In this document: positions 26,600 through 37,612 of the stretch, one piece after another
How positions within the stretch are numbered: the stretch's first letter is position 1
How the letters are laid out: every line of letters begins with the position of its first letter
Assembly: GCA_034190875.2 (NCBI GenBank)
Contig: CM067356.1
Location: 59,367,825-59,431,824 of the forward strand
Direction of reading: 5' to 3'
DNA from: Urechis unicinctus
Lineage: Eukaryota; Annelida; Polychaeta; Xenopneusta; Urechidae
DNA: 64,000 nt
Made by a program: the position numbers and the translations under genes
The notes under the pieces: model-generated
Databases searched by the model: none
What the model was told of the DNA's origin: nothing
The model's input: the letters and a program-made list of their open reading frames with translations, nothing else

Positions 26600-27362
26600 C
26601 TGGAGTCTGGGACTCAGACTACATATCGTGCATATATCTGACGCCCAAATGAACTATCATCACCTGGCCCATAGAATTCACGCGGGAGCCATACTCATTC
26701 ACTCTGGAGATTTTCTCGATTTGTGCAAAAGACAGGAGACATACGCACAAACTATTTGTTGCTGGAAAGCATGAAATGTGTTTCAAAGACAAAACCAAGC
26801 AGGATATAAAAATGGCTTACCTAATGTGCTATACCTGGAAGACGATTATTTTGTTATTGAAGGACTGAAAATATACGGTACCCTGCGGAATAGGGATCGT
26901 GTATCGCACGTGGATGCTGACGTTGCATGTGATGAGAACTGAGATGCTGCAGCAGTATTGGCAACAGATTCCCAATGATACCGATGTATTAGTGACCCAC
27001 AATCCCCCTCAGTGGATTCATGATAACATTGGTGCGATGGGCTGCAGGATTCTTCGACATCAAGTCATAAACAGGACCAGGAAGCTGTTGGAGATCAAAC
27101 CTTCTTACATTTAACATTTGGTTATGATAATTTGTCAACTGATATATTTATATGCATGGTTAATCATTCATTCGTTCCTTGTGATTTTCCTCAGACCAGC
27201 GGCTCATTTATTTGGCCGTACACATAAGCCAGACTACTGTGAGAGATGGAATACTGTTTTCTAATGCCGCATGCCACTCTGGTGACAGTAAACCACACAC
27301 CTTTAACCTCATCGTTGATACGTCAAACAGGCAAGAGATACAAATCACTCCACATCCTTAAT
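26600..27362 (+). pseudogene. metallophosphoesterase pseudogene, copy 2
   Basis: A second tandem copy of the same family. Recognisable pieces include AGAILIHSGDFLDLCKR, AGKHE (GNHE in working enzymes), LYLEDDYFVIEGLKIYGT, IPNDTDVLVTHNPPQW and AHLFGRTHKPDYC (GHTH in working enzymes). The DTH motif reads DAQ. Several frame changes and stops lie between the pieces. It retains the GDF motif that copy 1 lost, so the two copies decayed independently after duplication. Confidence 0.7.
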
Positions 27363-30169
27363 TTGCCAGGGTACAAAAATCTTTTGAATGTATATTATTT
27401 CATTCATGATATAAAGGTATAGTATGTATACTAACTCCTCTAAGAATGATACTCTGTTGATCTTTTGCATGTAAACTGTATTGCTAGGAAATGTGTGGTA
27501 ACTGTATGAATACCGGTTATAAAATTCTGTGATGAGTTTAATTGTCTATTATGATAGTTCACCTGAGGAGATTCCTGAGTATACTCCTGCAAAATGTATC
27601 ATGTTTCGATCATTCTGTACCTTCCATCATAATGTTCTTTTAGATCACATCATAATGTGCCATGACAAATGTTCCATTTACTCACCATGTTCTTTAATCT
27701 CACTTCTTTCATAATGTTCTGTGAAACTGTCTGTGGTGTTGACTGTGTCACTATTCTATATTCAAACAAGGAAATGGATTCTCTCAGTTTATGTTAAGAT
27801 AATTTAACTCAAACATAAGTAACTCATTTTGTTCTAAATAATATATCTTAGAAAAATTTCCTATTTAGATAAGATTATCTCCTGGGGTATTTTTGAAGTC
27901 CATGCATATAAATAAAGCCTTATTACATTATAGGAGCCTAACAGGATGGACCTGGAATTCTTTCCATAAAACCTTAACTTACATCAAATGGAATGGAGAG
28001 GAGGGCTGAAAAACCATTTATAGATACATTTATAAATTAATAAATATATATGTAAACACACATGTATAAATATATCACATATACATTTAACACACAAACA
28101 TCACAGAGACTGTACACATAATATATATTAACAATACTTTTCAAAATAAGAAAAAATCTCTCAACTTTTTTACTCTAGTTACACCTGATTTCCCACCAAC
28201 CATTTCAACAAGAGCAACAACTAAAAACTGTTATAAAAACTGTATACTTATTTCAAAATATGAGCCTTTTAGCCAACAGTGCATAATTTTTATTGCTCTC
28301 CTGCTTGGTGAGTTTATTTGTTTCTTGGCGTTCTATCTTGTTGTGGTTGTGGCTATTACAAGACTAAGAAATGTTATCCCTGGGTAAATCTGTCGGTTTC
28401 TTTGATCCTTGGTTTAAGCAATATTTTGTAATAATCGCTCATTTTGTGGCATGCATCATTGATTTTTCCTCTAGCTTTCTGTTCATCTGTTGTACAGAAC
28501 ATAGTTATAAGATGTTGATTTTAGCGTTTTTGTAAATTTGTATCTTCTGAATTTCGTTTGATTTACTGATTTGGGGTTCCTGGTTTTTTTTATAGTTAAG
28601 TTTCTGCCAATTTCGCTTCGCTTAGTTTAGTTAATGAAGATAATGAACCGTAGCTTTCTGATGCACCTTGGTACTTCCACGACACAATTGAAAGACAAAC
28701 CATTCAAAGTCAGATTTTTTATGGCATTTTCTCAAACAACAAAACTCGGTGAATTCGATAAAAGACAAAGTATACTACCCATACCATGTTTCCTAGCTCC
28801 TCGCTTTTCTCTGATCCCACACTCCATCCATACAGCTACATGTACAAGATGACAAGAACTTATCCATCCAGCCTTCAATATCGCCAGACAATCCTTCCCA
28901 GGGGTCCATCTTTCTCCTCATCCAACCCATATTTTGCTTGCCATACATATCATTGATTGACTTCATTTGTTAAGAATTGATGCAGAATTAAATCCATGTT
29001 TACTTTTACCAGTTATCCTGAAACTAAATATCTAACATTGCAACTGTCTGTGGTTTTTGGAGTGTTCCATGTTCCAAAGAAGATATGTCACAACTCCTTG
29101 AAATGCAATGTCACCTTCTCATCACATCAAACCTAGAATTCACATTTCCCGAGTCAACAGAGGCACTTTCATGATCCTGAAATAGTTACACAAATGATGC
29201 CACATTTCCTCCCTTTGCTAAGATTCTCCACGTCCCACTCCAAGCTGCCTTGTAATAATCTGCCACTTGAAAACTTACCTCCCATGACATCCACCATTTA
29301 ACTCTGACTTGCCGCAATCAAGGAGGATCCCAGAAAAAGATATCCGGAATTCCAATCCTAAAAGATACATCCCGATTCCATTCCTACCCGACATTTCCAG
29401 AACTCCTTCCCAAAAGATATATCCAGCTTCCATTCATACCCGACATTTCCAGACTTTTTTCCAATCATTAGGGGTCGAGAAATCCAAAATCACTTTGAAT
29501 TTCAATCCTATGCGACTCACAGATCCTATGTTCATGTAACTAATGGCCAGGTGTTTAAGAGCCCTTAAAATGACAAGCTACCATTTCCAAATAGGCAATC
29601 CAGTAAGTCGAGGGATATGGAGCAATCCATTTCCATCCTAACTGAATTTGACAGCTCCTCTGTTCCTCCAAGCAACAAAATCCTATTCCAAATATATCCA
29701 TAAATTTCCATCCATTTATTCCAGTCCAAACAATGAAATGTTTCCCTAATCCATGCAGTTTCCTCAATCCTACATACAAGTTCCCACATTCCATATAGTG
29801 GCCACCATGGAATCTATGAGAAACATAAAAAGCTTCACAATTAGTAGCTGCTTAAAATGGAACAACAAATGCACTGATACGATTGTACACCAAGTGAATG
29901 CAAGGGGGCAAGGGGGATACATTCAAGAACATTTTTAAGTGACAAAACTAAATATCCTGCCAACATAGTCGACACAAAACAAGATGTAAAATGGAAGCTG
30001 ACCGCATAAACTGTACGATTTCAGAAATGAAATCAATTTCTGTCATTTACATTAATTCCCAAATCACAAGCCTTCCATATCATACAAAATAAAACACCAG
30101 GCTCGGCTAAGCCAGAGCTCGATGGTAAAATGAGTCTATCATCGTGAACACCATCCCCACTACACGGCC
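27363..30169. other. non-coding stretch, probably including the SRSF 3' UTR
   Basis: No gene recognised. The high-coordinate part adjoins the SRSF stop codon and may be its long 3' UTR. Near 29350-29460 a unit containing AAAAGATATATCC and TACCCGACATTTCCAGA occurs twice in tandem. Confidence 0.4.
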
Positions 30170-31379
30170 TCAGTACGGAGAGCGGGAACGAGAACGTCGC
30201 ATTGGGGAGTAGCTGGGTGATCCACGGGAGCGGCGAGGTGGGGACCAACTGCGACTGCGAGATCTCGACTCAGGTCCAGTTCGTCCACGGTAATCTTCTT
30301 TGACACGGATGTATGCAACTTCACCCTGCAAGTCCCAAGTGTAATGGCACATCGAAATTTGTTCCATAGAGCTTATAAAGGTGGTTTCAAAATACAAACA
30401 GGAGAGATGATGTAACTAAAAATATCACCAATGACCTTCATATTGATTAAACCTTCATAAATTATAATACTCATTTAAATATTTACACCTGCAAGATTTT
30501 ACAGAAACCACATGTAATTGATTTAATGAATCTTACCTCATGTGATCTAAACTTGGAATCATCCAACTTCCTGGCGGCATATTTCATATCTTCGTATCTG
30601 AGGAATTCAACAACACCCGTCCCATCCTTATAAACGTCTGCATAGCACACGTCGCCAGCCTCTCTCATGTGATCCTTCAGATCCTGCCAGCTGCCAGTCG
30701 GGGGCAATCCTAACCACACAAACATGTACATGAGAAATAGTGTTATTTGAATTATGTCATTAACACCTTCATACTAAATTTCAACAGGATGCAAAATGTT
30801 TACCGGACACAAGACATCTGTAGTCAGATCTGCGGGAGGGAGGGCCTCCTCTTCCGCCGCCGCCGCCACCCATCCCTCCGCCAAACCCACTGCCACCTCC
30901 TCCACCTCCTCCACGTGACATGCCTCCACGATCACCTCCCCCACCTCGGCCACCCCCTCGCCCACCGGGTCCAGTGCCTCGAGGAAACTCCACACGTAGG
31001 GTGTAGCCATCATAGTTATACCCATCTCTGGCATACACGGCGTCCTCGGCATCTCTGTCACACAATCAGCAAACTTGGTGACAAATACAATATAAAGTCC
31101 GGTTAACTGTAAATTTCACCGGGGAAATGATGGTTAAACATTATTAAATCATTGCAATATAAATGCTGATTGAATAAAGATATTTATATATATATTCGAG
31201 ATAACAACTGACCTTGGGTCTTCGAATTCTACAAAAGCGAATGGTGGTCCGCGTTTATTCTTCAGATCGATGAAAGTAATTTTACCAAATTTGTAGAATA
31301 AGTCTTCGATATCGCGACTCCTAATGTCAGGGGGCAAATTTCCAACATATACACGACCTTCATTGCCACGAAATGCCAT
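30170..31379 (-). CDS. SRSF1: SR splicing factor, SRSF1/SRSF9 (ASF/SF2) type
   Basis: Nuclear SR protein that binds exonic enhancers and recruits U1/U2AF. Four exons join in phase: 31213-31379, 30804-31054, 30537-30709 and 30170-30325, giving 248 residues, the same length as human SRSF1. RRM1 has RNP2 RVYVGNLP at about residues 9-16 and RNP1 PFAFVEF at about 45-51. A long Gly/Arg hinge follows (about residues 88-130). The pseudo-RRM carries its diagnostic [15 protein letters not shown]. The C-terminal RS region is short ([19 protein letters not shown], ending RSRSRSPY). The short RS domain recalls SRSF9, and the gene lies next to DYNLL1 as SRSF9 does in human. An invertebrate co-ortholog of SRSF1 and SRSF9 is the safest name. 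Confidence 0.95.
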
Positions 31380-31950
31380 GTTAAATATTTACTGTTGACC
31401 CTGTATAATTCACAAGACAATTAAAATGAGTAGAAAAGACGACGCGTCTTATTTGCGATATGTGTATTCGTTGGAACCTCAAATGGACGCCTAGATCGGG
31501 TAACTTCGTTAAAACACGGAACAAGCCCGAACATATCCGGAACTCACAACGAGATTGTGTATGGAAAGAAAATAACTTCTTTATGTTTATCGATCCATCC
31601 CGCGAAAACATTGTTCTGTATTCGATCGCAAGAAACATGAATAATTACGTTAAGAAGGTTTTTCAATATGATATCATACAATCATCAGCATTGCATAAAG
31701 TGAACTCATAAGCTGGTCGATTAGCAGAAATACAAGAACTTATGGCTTTACTCCGTGACGATTGAAATATTTTTCTCAGGAGAGTTACATGCGGGATACA
31801 TGCACAGATTACACATTCATTATATCTAGTACCAGAGTGAAAACATGATTCACATTAACTTGCATGCGCAATCAATCGCTTGAGTAATAACATGGATGAA
31901 ATATTCCACAATTAATACATAGTAGAATATTTTTCAAATTTTTTCTCCAG
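31380..31950. promoter_or_regulatory. upstream region of the SRSF gene
   Basis: Region immediately 5' of the SRSF start on the minus strand, presumably 5' UTR and promoter. No individual element is assigned. Open frames at 31381-31711 on both strands have no recognisable domains. Confidence 0.3.
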
Positions 31951-34900
31951 GTATTGCTTCTTGAGGCGGATGTCATTCAACCGACAGGAGTTCCCCGGGT
32001 TACCATCGGTTTGGGGAACACTGTATTAATGCTAGGTGTGGTTGGTGTCTTCATGACTATGGGGATTAAAGGATAGGTTCAGTTAGCAGTGAAACTACTG
32101 ACTTAGATGCTTTGGAAGCGTTCCCACGTGTTCTGAATTTGACTTGGTCACCCATGGCCAACCCGAGAGGCGTGTCAAATGTTTTAGTGCCTGTATGCTC
32201 ATCCCTTGGCTTGGTTACATGATAACTGGTCTTCGGGACACAATTAACTATAAAAGTTACTCCTAGAAGGTCAGAAGCGGTACTCAAAGTAACTTACAAC
32301 CTCACACGCAAAACTCTGCCCGGCGCTGGCAAAGGATATCCTTGGTCAAAGCCATTGGCACTGTCACGGACTGACCACTCGTGCACTCTGTTAGCCAATG
32401 TCCCTTTTTCTTCTGCCCAAATAGTAATGAGGGTCTTCAATGAGGTAATGGACGTATACTCATACTCGGCGAGGTCGGAGGTGTCCGCTTTAGGTCTGGG
32501 TCCATAGATACTCGCTTTTATTGACATCTTGTAAATCAAGAACAACAGTAACAGGAAGGTCGTGGTTGTCCAATAGGCTGCCTCTATTATCCCGTAACTT
32601 AACCTTCAACTCATACACAGGTCCGCCAATAACACGTCTTAAGGCAGAATTGGGGATGGTTGTGGTTATAAAATCACCGAAAGCCCACAACTTTAAGAAG
32701 CGTAGTCTGGGCACGATCTAACATGTTGTGTGTGGCACTGACTTGATGGAGGTGGACATTAAGTTTATTGGGAAATGAGGCCGTCATCAAGTCCCAACAT
32801 TTTCAACACTCTACCTGTTAGGTTCACAGTCTCATCAGGAATTGTGATTGTAATACCCGGGGGTATTGCCCACGCAAGCAATCTACAGTCGTTTCAGGAG
32901 AAAATGGGCCCCGTTTTACATCTACGACAGGGCTCTGAAGCAAACGATGCCTATACCACATTTATTCTCGACGCGTCTGAGGAATTCACCCAGCCCAGCG
33001 TTGAGGGTATCAATGACATCATTCGAACATATGTACGGGAGCTGTTGGGGGCACAAGCCTCCTGGGTACTGGCACGGCGCTCGATGCTGTGAAGCAGTTA
33101 ACCAGAACACGCTTGACGACAGACTGATTCACTAATGCCAGCTACATAATCGATGGCCAAGGAATTATGTATGACATGGTCACCGAGCCAGAGCTGGTCT
33201 GTATGATATGCACAGGTCGGCTTGCGATTCTGTATGACTGGGTGCTCCGCCACAGGAAGTTTGCATACAATAAGAGTGACTCACTGTGGAAAATCAACCT
33301 GTGCGTAGCGGCCGGCAGCATGAAAGACATCCTGCTGCTCTTTGTAGACCCAGCCAATCCCTCATATGCACGGAACACTGAGTCGTTCTACAACCAGAAG
33401 ATTACAAAGGTCGAGGTGACCATTGAGGGTGTCCCCATCCAAATGTATGCCCAAGGCATGCACGCCTACCAGCAGTGGGATGAGGCGAAGAAGGCCTTTG
33501 AGCCCTTTGACGCTGCATGTAGATCCAAGCTTGGCAATGACGGTAATAGACCTGGCATTGGTGGACGCGTCCCTAGAAGAGTTCCTGATCATCAAGTGGC
33601 TGGCCCTTAGGACGATTGACGGCGACAAGCTCCATGGCAGTGGCCGGCGCCCGGAGAAAGCGTCTGAGGGTGTCACTATCCAGACCATAAGATAAAGTGA
33701 TGCTAACAAGGGAGGAACGTGTCGCTGTACGCCAGATACTTGCACAGACCAAGCAAAGCAAAGCCTGCCGCATATACCGTTGTTTAGGGGGATGATGGCA
33801 TTATGCACTGAAACTATCCTACCCATGACCACGTTAATGACCGCTGTGGCAACGGTCGCAGGCTTAGGCGTTATTGCCTGGGAGGCATACCAATATATTA
33901 GACTTCGACGGCGTTTATTAGAAATAGCACGACTGATTGCAAGCAAGATGGATCTTCATAGTATCATTGACCAACTCCTTACAGAGCCAAACATGGCTGC
34001 TGTCCCAGCTGACGAAGCCAGTGCTCTTGTGTCAGCGGCGTCTGTTGGCGTGTCTCGTAGCCGGTGGTCAGGCCTGTCAGTAACTGACAAGTGACCGTTG
34101 AATCAATGACTGACGAAGAGATCCCCAAGCTGTATGATCGATACGAGGCTCGGCTGGGTGCTTGGAATGAAGTGCACTCTTGTTCAGTTGTACAGCTGGG
34201 TTGCTGGTATGCATCTCCCGATCCCATTAGAAAACCGGCCACAGATGGACCTCGAGACTGACCCATTAGTTGGGCACGCTCTCAGCACTGCTGCGTGTGA
34301 GCTATATCACCGCTATGGCACGTACTGAGTTGCACTAACCGCCAATTATGTCAATTTGGATTTTTAAAAAAGCATAGTGAGCAAGATGTACTCCATCCTT
34401 GAGGAAGACGGGGAAAATAAGAAGAAGGCTTAGTGCGTAAGAAAGGTTGTTGTGAAGAAGCAGATCCGCCATGAGAAGTAGCATGGGGCTCTTTTGAAGC
34501 AGAAGAACACGAGCCATGGGATGGATCTGCAACGATCTGAGGGCCGCCATTAATATGGGCAGCATCTGAACAAGGTCTCGCTATTACCTCAGGACACAAA
34601 AACATGGAAAGCTCAAGGCCGAATTACCACACTGGCTTATGGTCACTTGGCTCTCGGCAGTTGTGAACACCATATGGCGGCAGCTGGGTGTTGGGTGGCA
34701 CCACAAACATCTCTTCACTGACAAAGATTTCGACTCCCGCATCAACCCAAACACTGGCTCACGGGCGGTGTGAAGGAGTGGTTACAAAATCAGCTCGGCC
34801 AACGACCTGAAGGTCGTGGTTTGCTGTGAAGGTACAGTCGCTGTGACCGACACCAAGCCTTCTGCCGTCACCCGGGCCGGATAGACTCCGCCCCCTTTAT
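31950..34900. mobile_element. decayed virus- or transposon-derived gene cluster
   Basis: A cluster of broken open frames on both strands, more GC-rich than its flanks and without visible introns. On the plus strand: a membrane-type peptide near 31970-32075, open frames at 32775-33092, 33167-33610 and 33780-34094 (the last with a hydrophobic segment and a basic RLRRR stretch), and a further piece at about 34620-34850. The minus strand carries the 32066-32714 segment described separately. The 33167-33610 frame resembles structural proteins I associate with Polinton/Maverick-like or other integrated DNA viruses, but I cannot confirm the family. Stops and frame changes between pieces indicate an inactive relic. 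Confidence 0.4.
32066..32720 (-). pseudogene. decayed ORF of the inverted pair, minus-strand copy
   Basis: Two overlapping frames (32490-32714 and 32294-32545) and a third (32066-32287) appear to be parts of one protein broken by frame changes. Recognisable blocks are RRVIGGPVYELKVKLRDN, SEYLWTQT, ITSLKTLITIWAEEKGTLAN and DTPLGLAMGDQVKFRTRGN. The same blocks in the same order occur on the plus strand at 36040-36970. Function unknown; not recognised as a cellular family. Confidence 0.6.
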
Positions 34901-35278
34901 ATGTGACGTTGCTATGGAAGTGGTTGGCTTGTATAGTTTATCAGACCCTGACAAATGTTGGGGAGGGGGGGGGGGGGGGGGGGTGCTGTTCCTCCGCAAA
35001 TTTCTGTTGACAGCACTGAAGGTAATCTATGGTTTCGATCTCCTGCGCATCGGCTTCTGCAATACTCTGATCGCTTTGGGCCAAATTCGGGCCATTACGC
35101 GACGAAATATTATTACGGAATGTCATCTGTTAAATATTACAAAAACATTTTCTGTTGTGTGTGATTAGAATAATAATAATCATTTTGTTATGGAAAACCT
35201 TTTATAGGCCCATTATGAGGCATTTGTCGAAAAAAAGTAGTTCCGCGGACGTTTCATGGCCGTCAAGCGTTTCTAAAA

Positions 35279-35560
35279 ATGGCGGCAGTCAGATGTGAAG
35301 ACGAATTTGTTAACGAAAATCGACTGAAAAAAGCAATAGAAAGTTACACGCCGGGATTGGAAATGACAGACAAGCAGCGAGAGTGTGTTTGGAGAAGTTG
35401 TTCTTTGGAAACTTATCTACCAACGGGGTATGGGAAAAGCCTGATATACCATTTGCTCCCAGATTTGCTGCTCCCCCCAGCCCTCCGATGGGAGTTCACA
35501 TGTTTTATGGAAAAAATAAAAAGACACACAACCAAAAAAACTTGGACTGCTAATGTTAGA
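35279..35560 (+). pseudogene. RecQ-type helicase N-terminal fragment
   Basis: Open frame beginning MAAVRCEDEF and containing a helicase motif 0/Walker A block, DKQRECVWRSC followed by LPTGYGKSLIYHLLPDLL. LPTGYGKS is the motif I form seen in RecQ-like helicases that are multi-copy in many marine invertebrates. The frame ends soon after at 35581 and no later helicase motifs are visible, so this is a truncated fragment, perhaps carried by a mobile element. Confidence 0.55.
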
Positions 35561-36008
35561 ATAAGATTTGCCCAAATTTAATACTTGTGACTGCAGGGCC
35601 TTGGTTATATAACCGAAATAACTGCAGCGTATAAAGTAAAGAAAGGCTCAAAATGCGGCCTTTGTGGACAGTAAACACAGCTTACTTCCGAGCTTCCCCG
35701 ATAAGCTCCATTCATGTTGACCATTCTTGTTTGTTTATGTTTGACGCGCGCTGCTTGTTATCGCCCGGTCAGAGGTTACAACCGGGTCAAATCGCATGCG
35801 CTCCGTGAACTATTGCAGAGATGTTATGTTAGCATTGCGTCAAACATGTCTGCCATGGAGAGTGCTATGGTTTATTACCCTCTCAGTTCTTGGTCGGTCT
35901 GGACCTTGTGGATGGAGTGTTGAAAATGTTGGGTCTTGATGACCGCCTCGGTAGGCAGTCGATTTATGCAGGTAATACACGGGCGACCAGCCCATCAACT
36001 TTAGCCCC

Positions 36009-36990
36009 TTGAATACATTTCATGTCCACCTCGATCAAGTCAGTAGCATGTACTATATGTTAGATAGGGGTGCCACTTCGCCTCTTGATGTTGTGGGCTT
36101 AGTAGGTGGCTCTGTCGGTGATATTATAGCGACAAATATCTCTAATCCTGTCTTAAAACGTGTTATTGGCGGACCTGTACATGAGTTGAAGGATCAGTTA
36201 CGGGATAACAAAGGCAGCCTATTGGACAACATCCAGTATATATGGACCCAGACCTAATCCAACCTTGGCGAATATGCTAAAAAAAAGACATGTTTCTGAG
36301 CAGCACACCATGCAAGACACGGCCATTACCTCATTGTAGACCCTCATCACAACATGCAAGACACAGCCATTACCTCATTGTAGACCCTCATCACAACATG
36401 CAAGACACAGCCATTACCTCATTGTAGACCCTCATCACAACATGCAAGACACAGCCATTACCTCATTGTAGACCCTCATCACAACATGCAAGACACAGCC
36501 ATTACCTCATTGTAGACCCTCATCACAACATGCAAGACTTAGCCATTACCTCATTGTAGACCCTCATCACAACATGCAAGACACAGCCATTACCTCATTG
36601 TAGACTCTCATCACAACATGCAAGACACAGCCATTACCTCATTGTAGACCCTCATCGCTATTTTGGCAGAAGGAAAAGGAACATTGGTTAATGCAGCGCA
36701 TCTGGTCATTCGCTGATAGTGCCAATGGTTTTGACCATAGATATCTTACGCCAGCGCCGGGCAGAATTTGCGCATGTGGTTATCGACTAGTATGGGTGTC
36801 GAGCCTGACCTTCTAGGTGCAACTATTGTAGTTTATCTATCCTAAAGACCAGTTATTATGTAATCAAGCCTAGGTGCGAGCATTCTGGCACTAAAATATT
36901 CGACACGCCTCTCGAGTTGTCTATGTGTGACCAAGTCAATTTCAGAACACGTGGCAACCTTCCGAAGCATATAAGTGACTGCACGCCCAA
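36009..36990 (+). pseudogene. decayed ORF of the inverted pair, plus-strand copy
   Basis: Contains SNPVLKRVIGGPVHELKDQL, YIWTQT, then (after a tandem-repeat insertion) GRRKRNIG-like out-of-frame sequence and FDTPLELSMCDQVNFRTRGN. It is clearly related to the minus-strand segment at 32066-32720 but more decayed. Stops follow YIWTQT, and the region corresponding to ITSLKTLIT has been amplified into the 44-base repeat at 36309-36660. Confidence 0.6.
36309..36660. repeat. 44-bp minisatellite, 8 units
   Basis: Units beginning CATGCAAGACACAGCCATTA occur at 36309, 36353, 36397, 36441, 36485, 36529, 36573 and 36617 (spacing 44). The unit includes CATTACCTCATTGTAGACCC, which matches the ITSLKTLIT coding block of the related minus-strand copy, so the array arose by amplification inside the decayed gene. 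Confidence 0.92.
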
Positions 36991-37290
36991 TCAATTAGAC
37001 ACAAGCTTCTTTTGCACATACTCATTGAACCAGAGCAGAGGATGCTGCTCGTACCCACGCAATCAAACAGCAAGTACTTGTGTATCCTCTGCTCAAACAG
37101 AATGTCATTAAACGTATCTGTTGTGCTACCTACACTGACATCAGCTCTAGGGAGCCCCGATGGTAGGGAAATGGTCCAGACCTACCATTGACCCAAGGGG
37201 TGGCCAGTGTGTGGCCAGTTGTGGCCCCAGGAGCCTGCCGAGTGGAGCGGACTCTTGGACAGCTAGAACTTACACCATATATAGCTTTGT

Positions 37291-37612
37291 GATGAAGTGG
37301 GGCTGGGGTCGCCATTGGGGGACCCCAGAACCCCCTGGTCTAGCCTCGCAAGTCTGTATTGGGATGAAAAGGGGTTGGTGTTGGGGCTGGTGGCCCCCCA
37401 GGACCCTTGGTCCAAACCCACCAGTCCATGATGGGATGAAGAGGGGCTGGTATTTGGGCTGGTAGCTCCCCAGAACCCCCTTGGACCAGTCCATGTTGGG
37501 ATGAAGAGGGACTGGTGATGGGGCTGGTGGCCCCCCAGAACCCCCTCGGTCCAGTCCCACCAGTCCATGTTGGGATGAAGAGGGGCTGGGAGTCTCCATT
37601 GGGATTTGCTGA
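37291..37612. repeat. about 72-bp minisatellite, 4.5 units
   Basis: Units starting GATGAAGAGGGGCTGG lie at 37291, 37363, 37435, 37500 and 37573, each containing GGCCCCCCAGAACCCCC and CCAGTCCATGTTGG. Pro-rich open frames on the minus strand here derive from the array. Confidence 0.9.

Noticed and set aside
30774..31061. 95-codon minus frame overlapping the SRSF hinge exon
   Set aside because: Shadow frame of the Gly-rich exon, without RNP or RS motifs.
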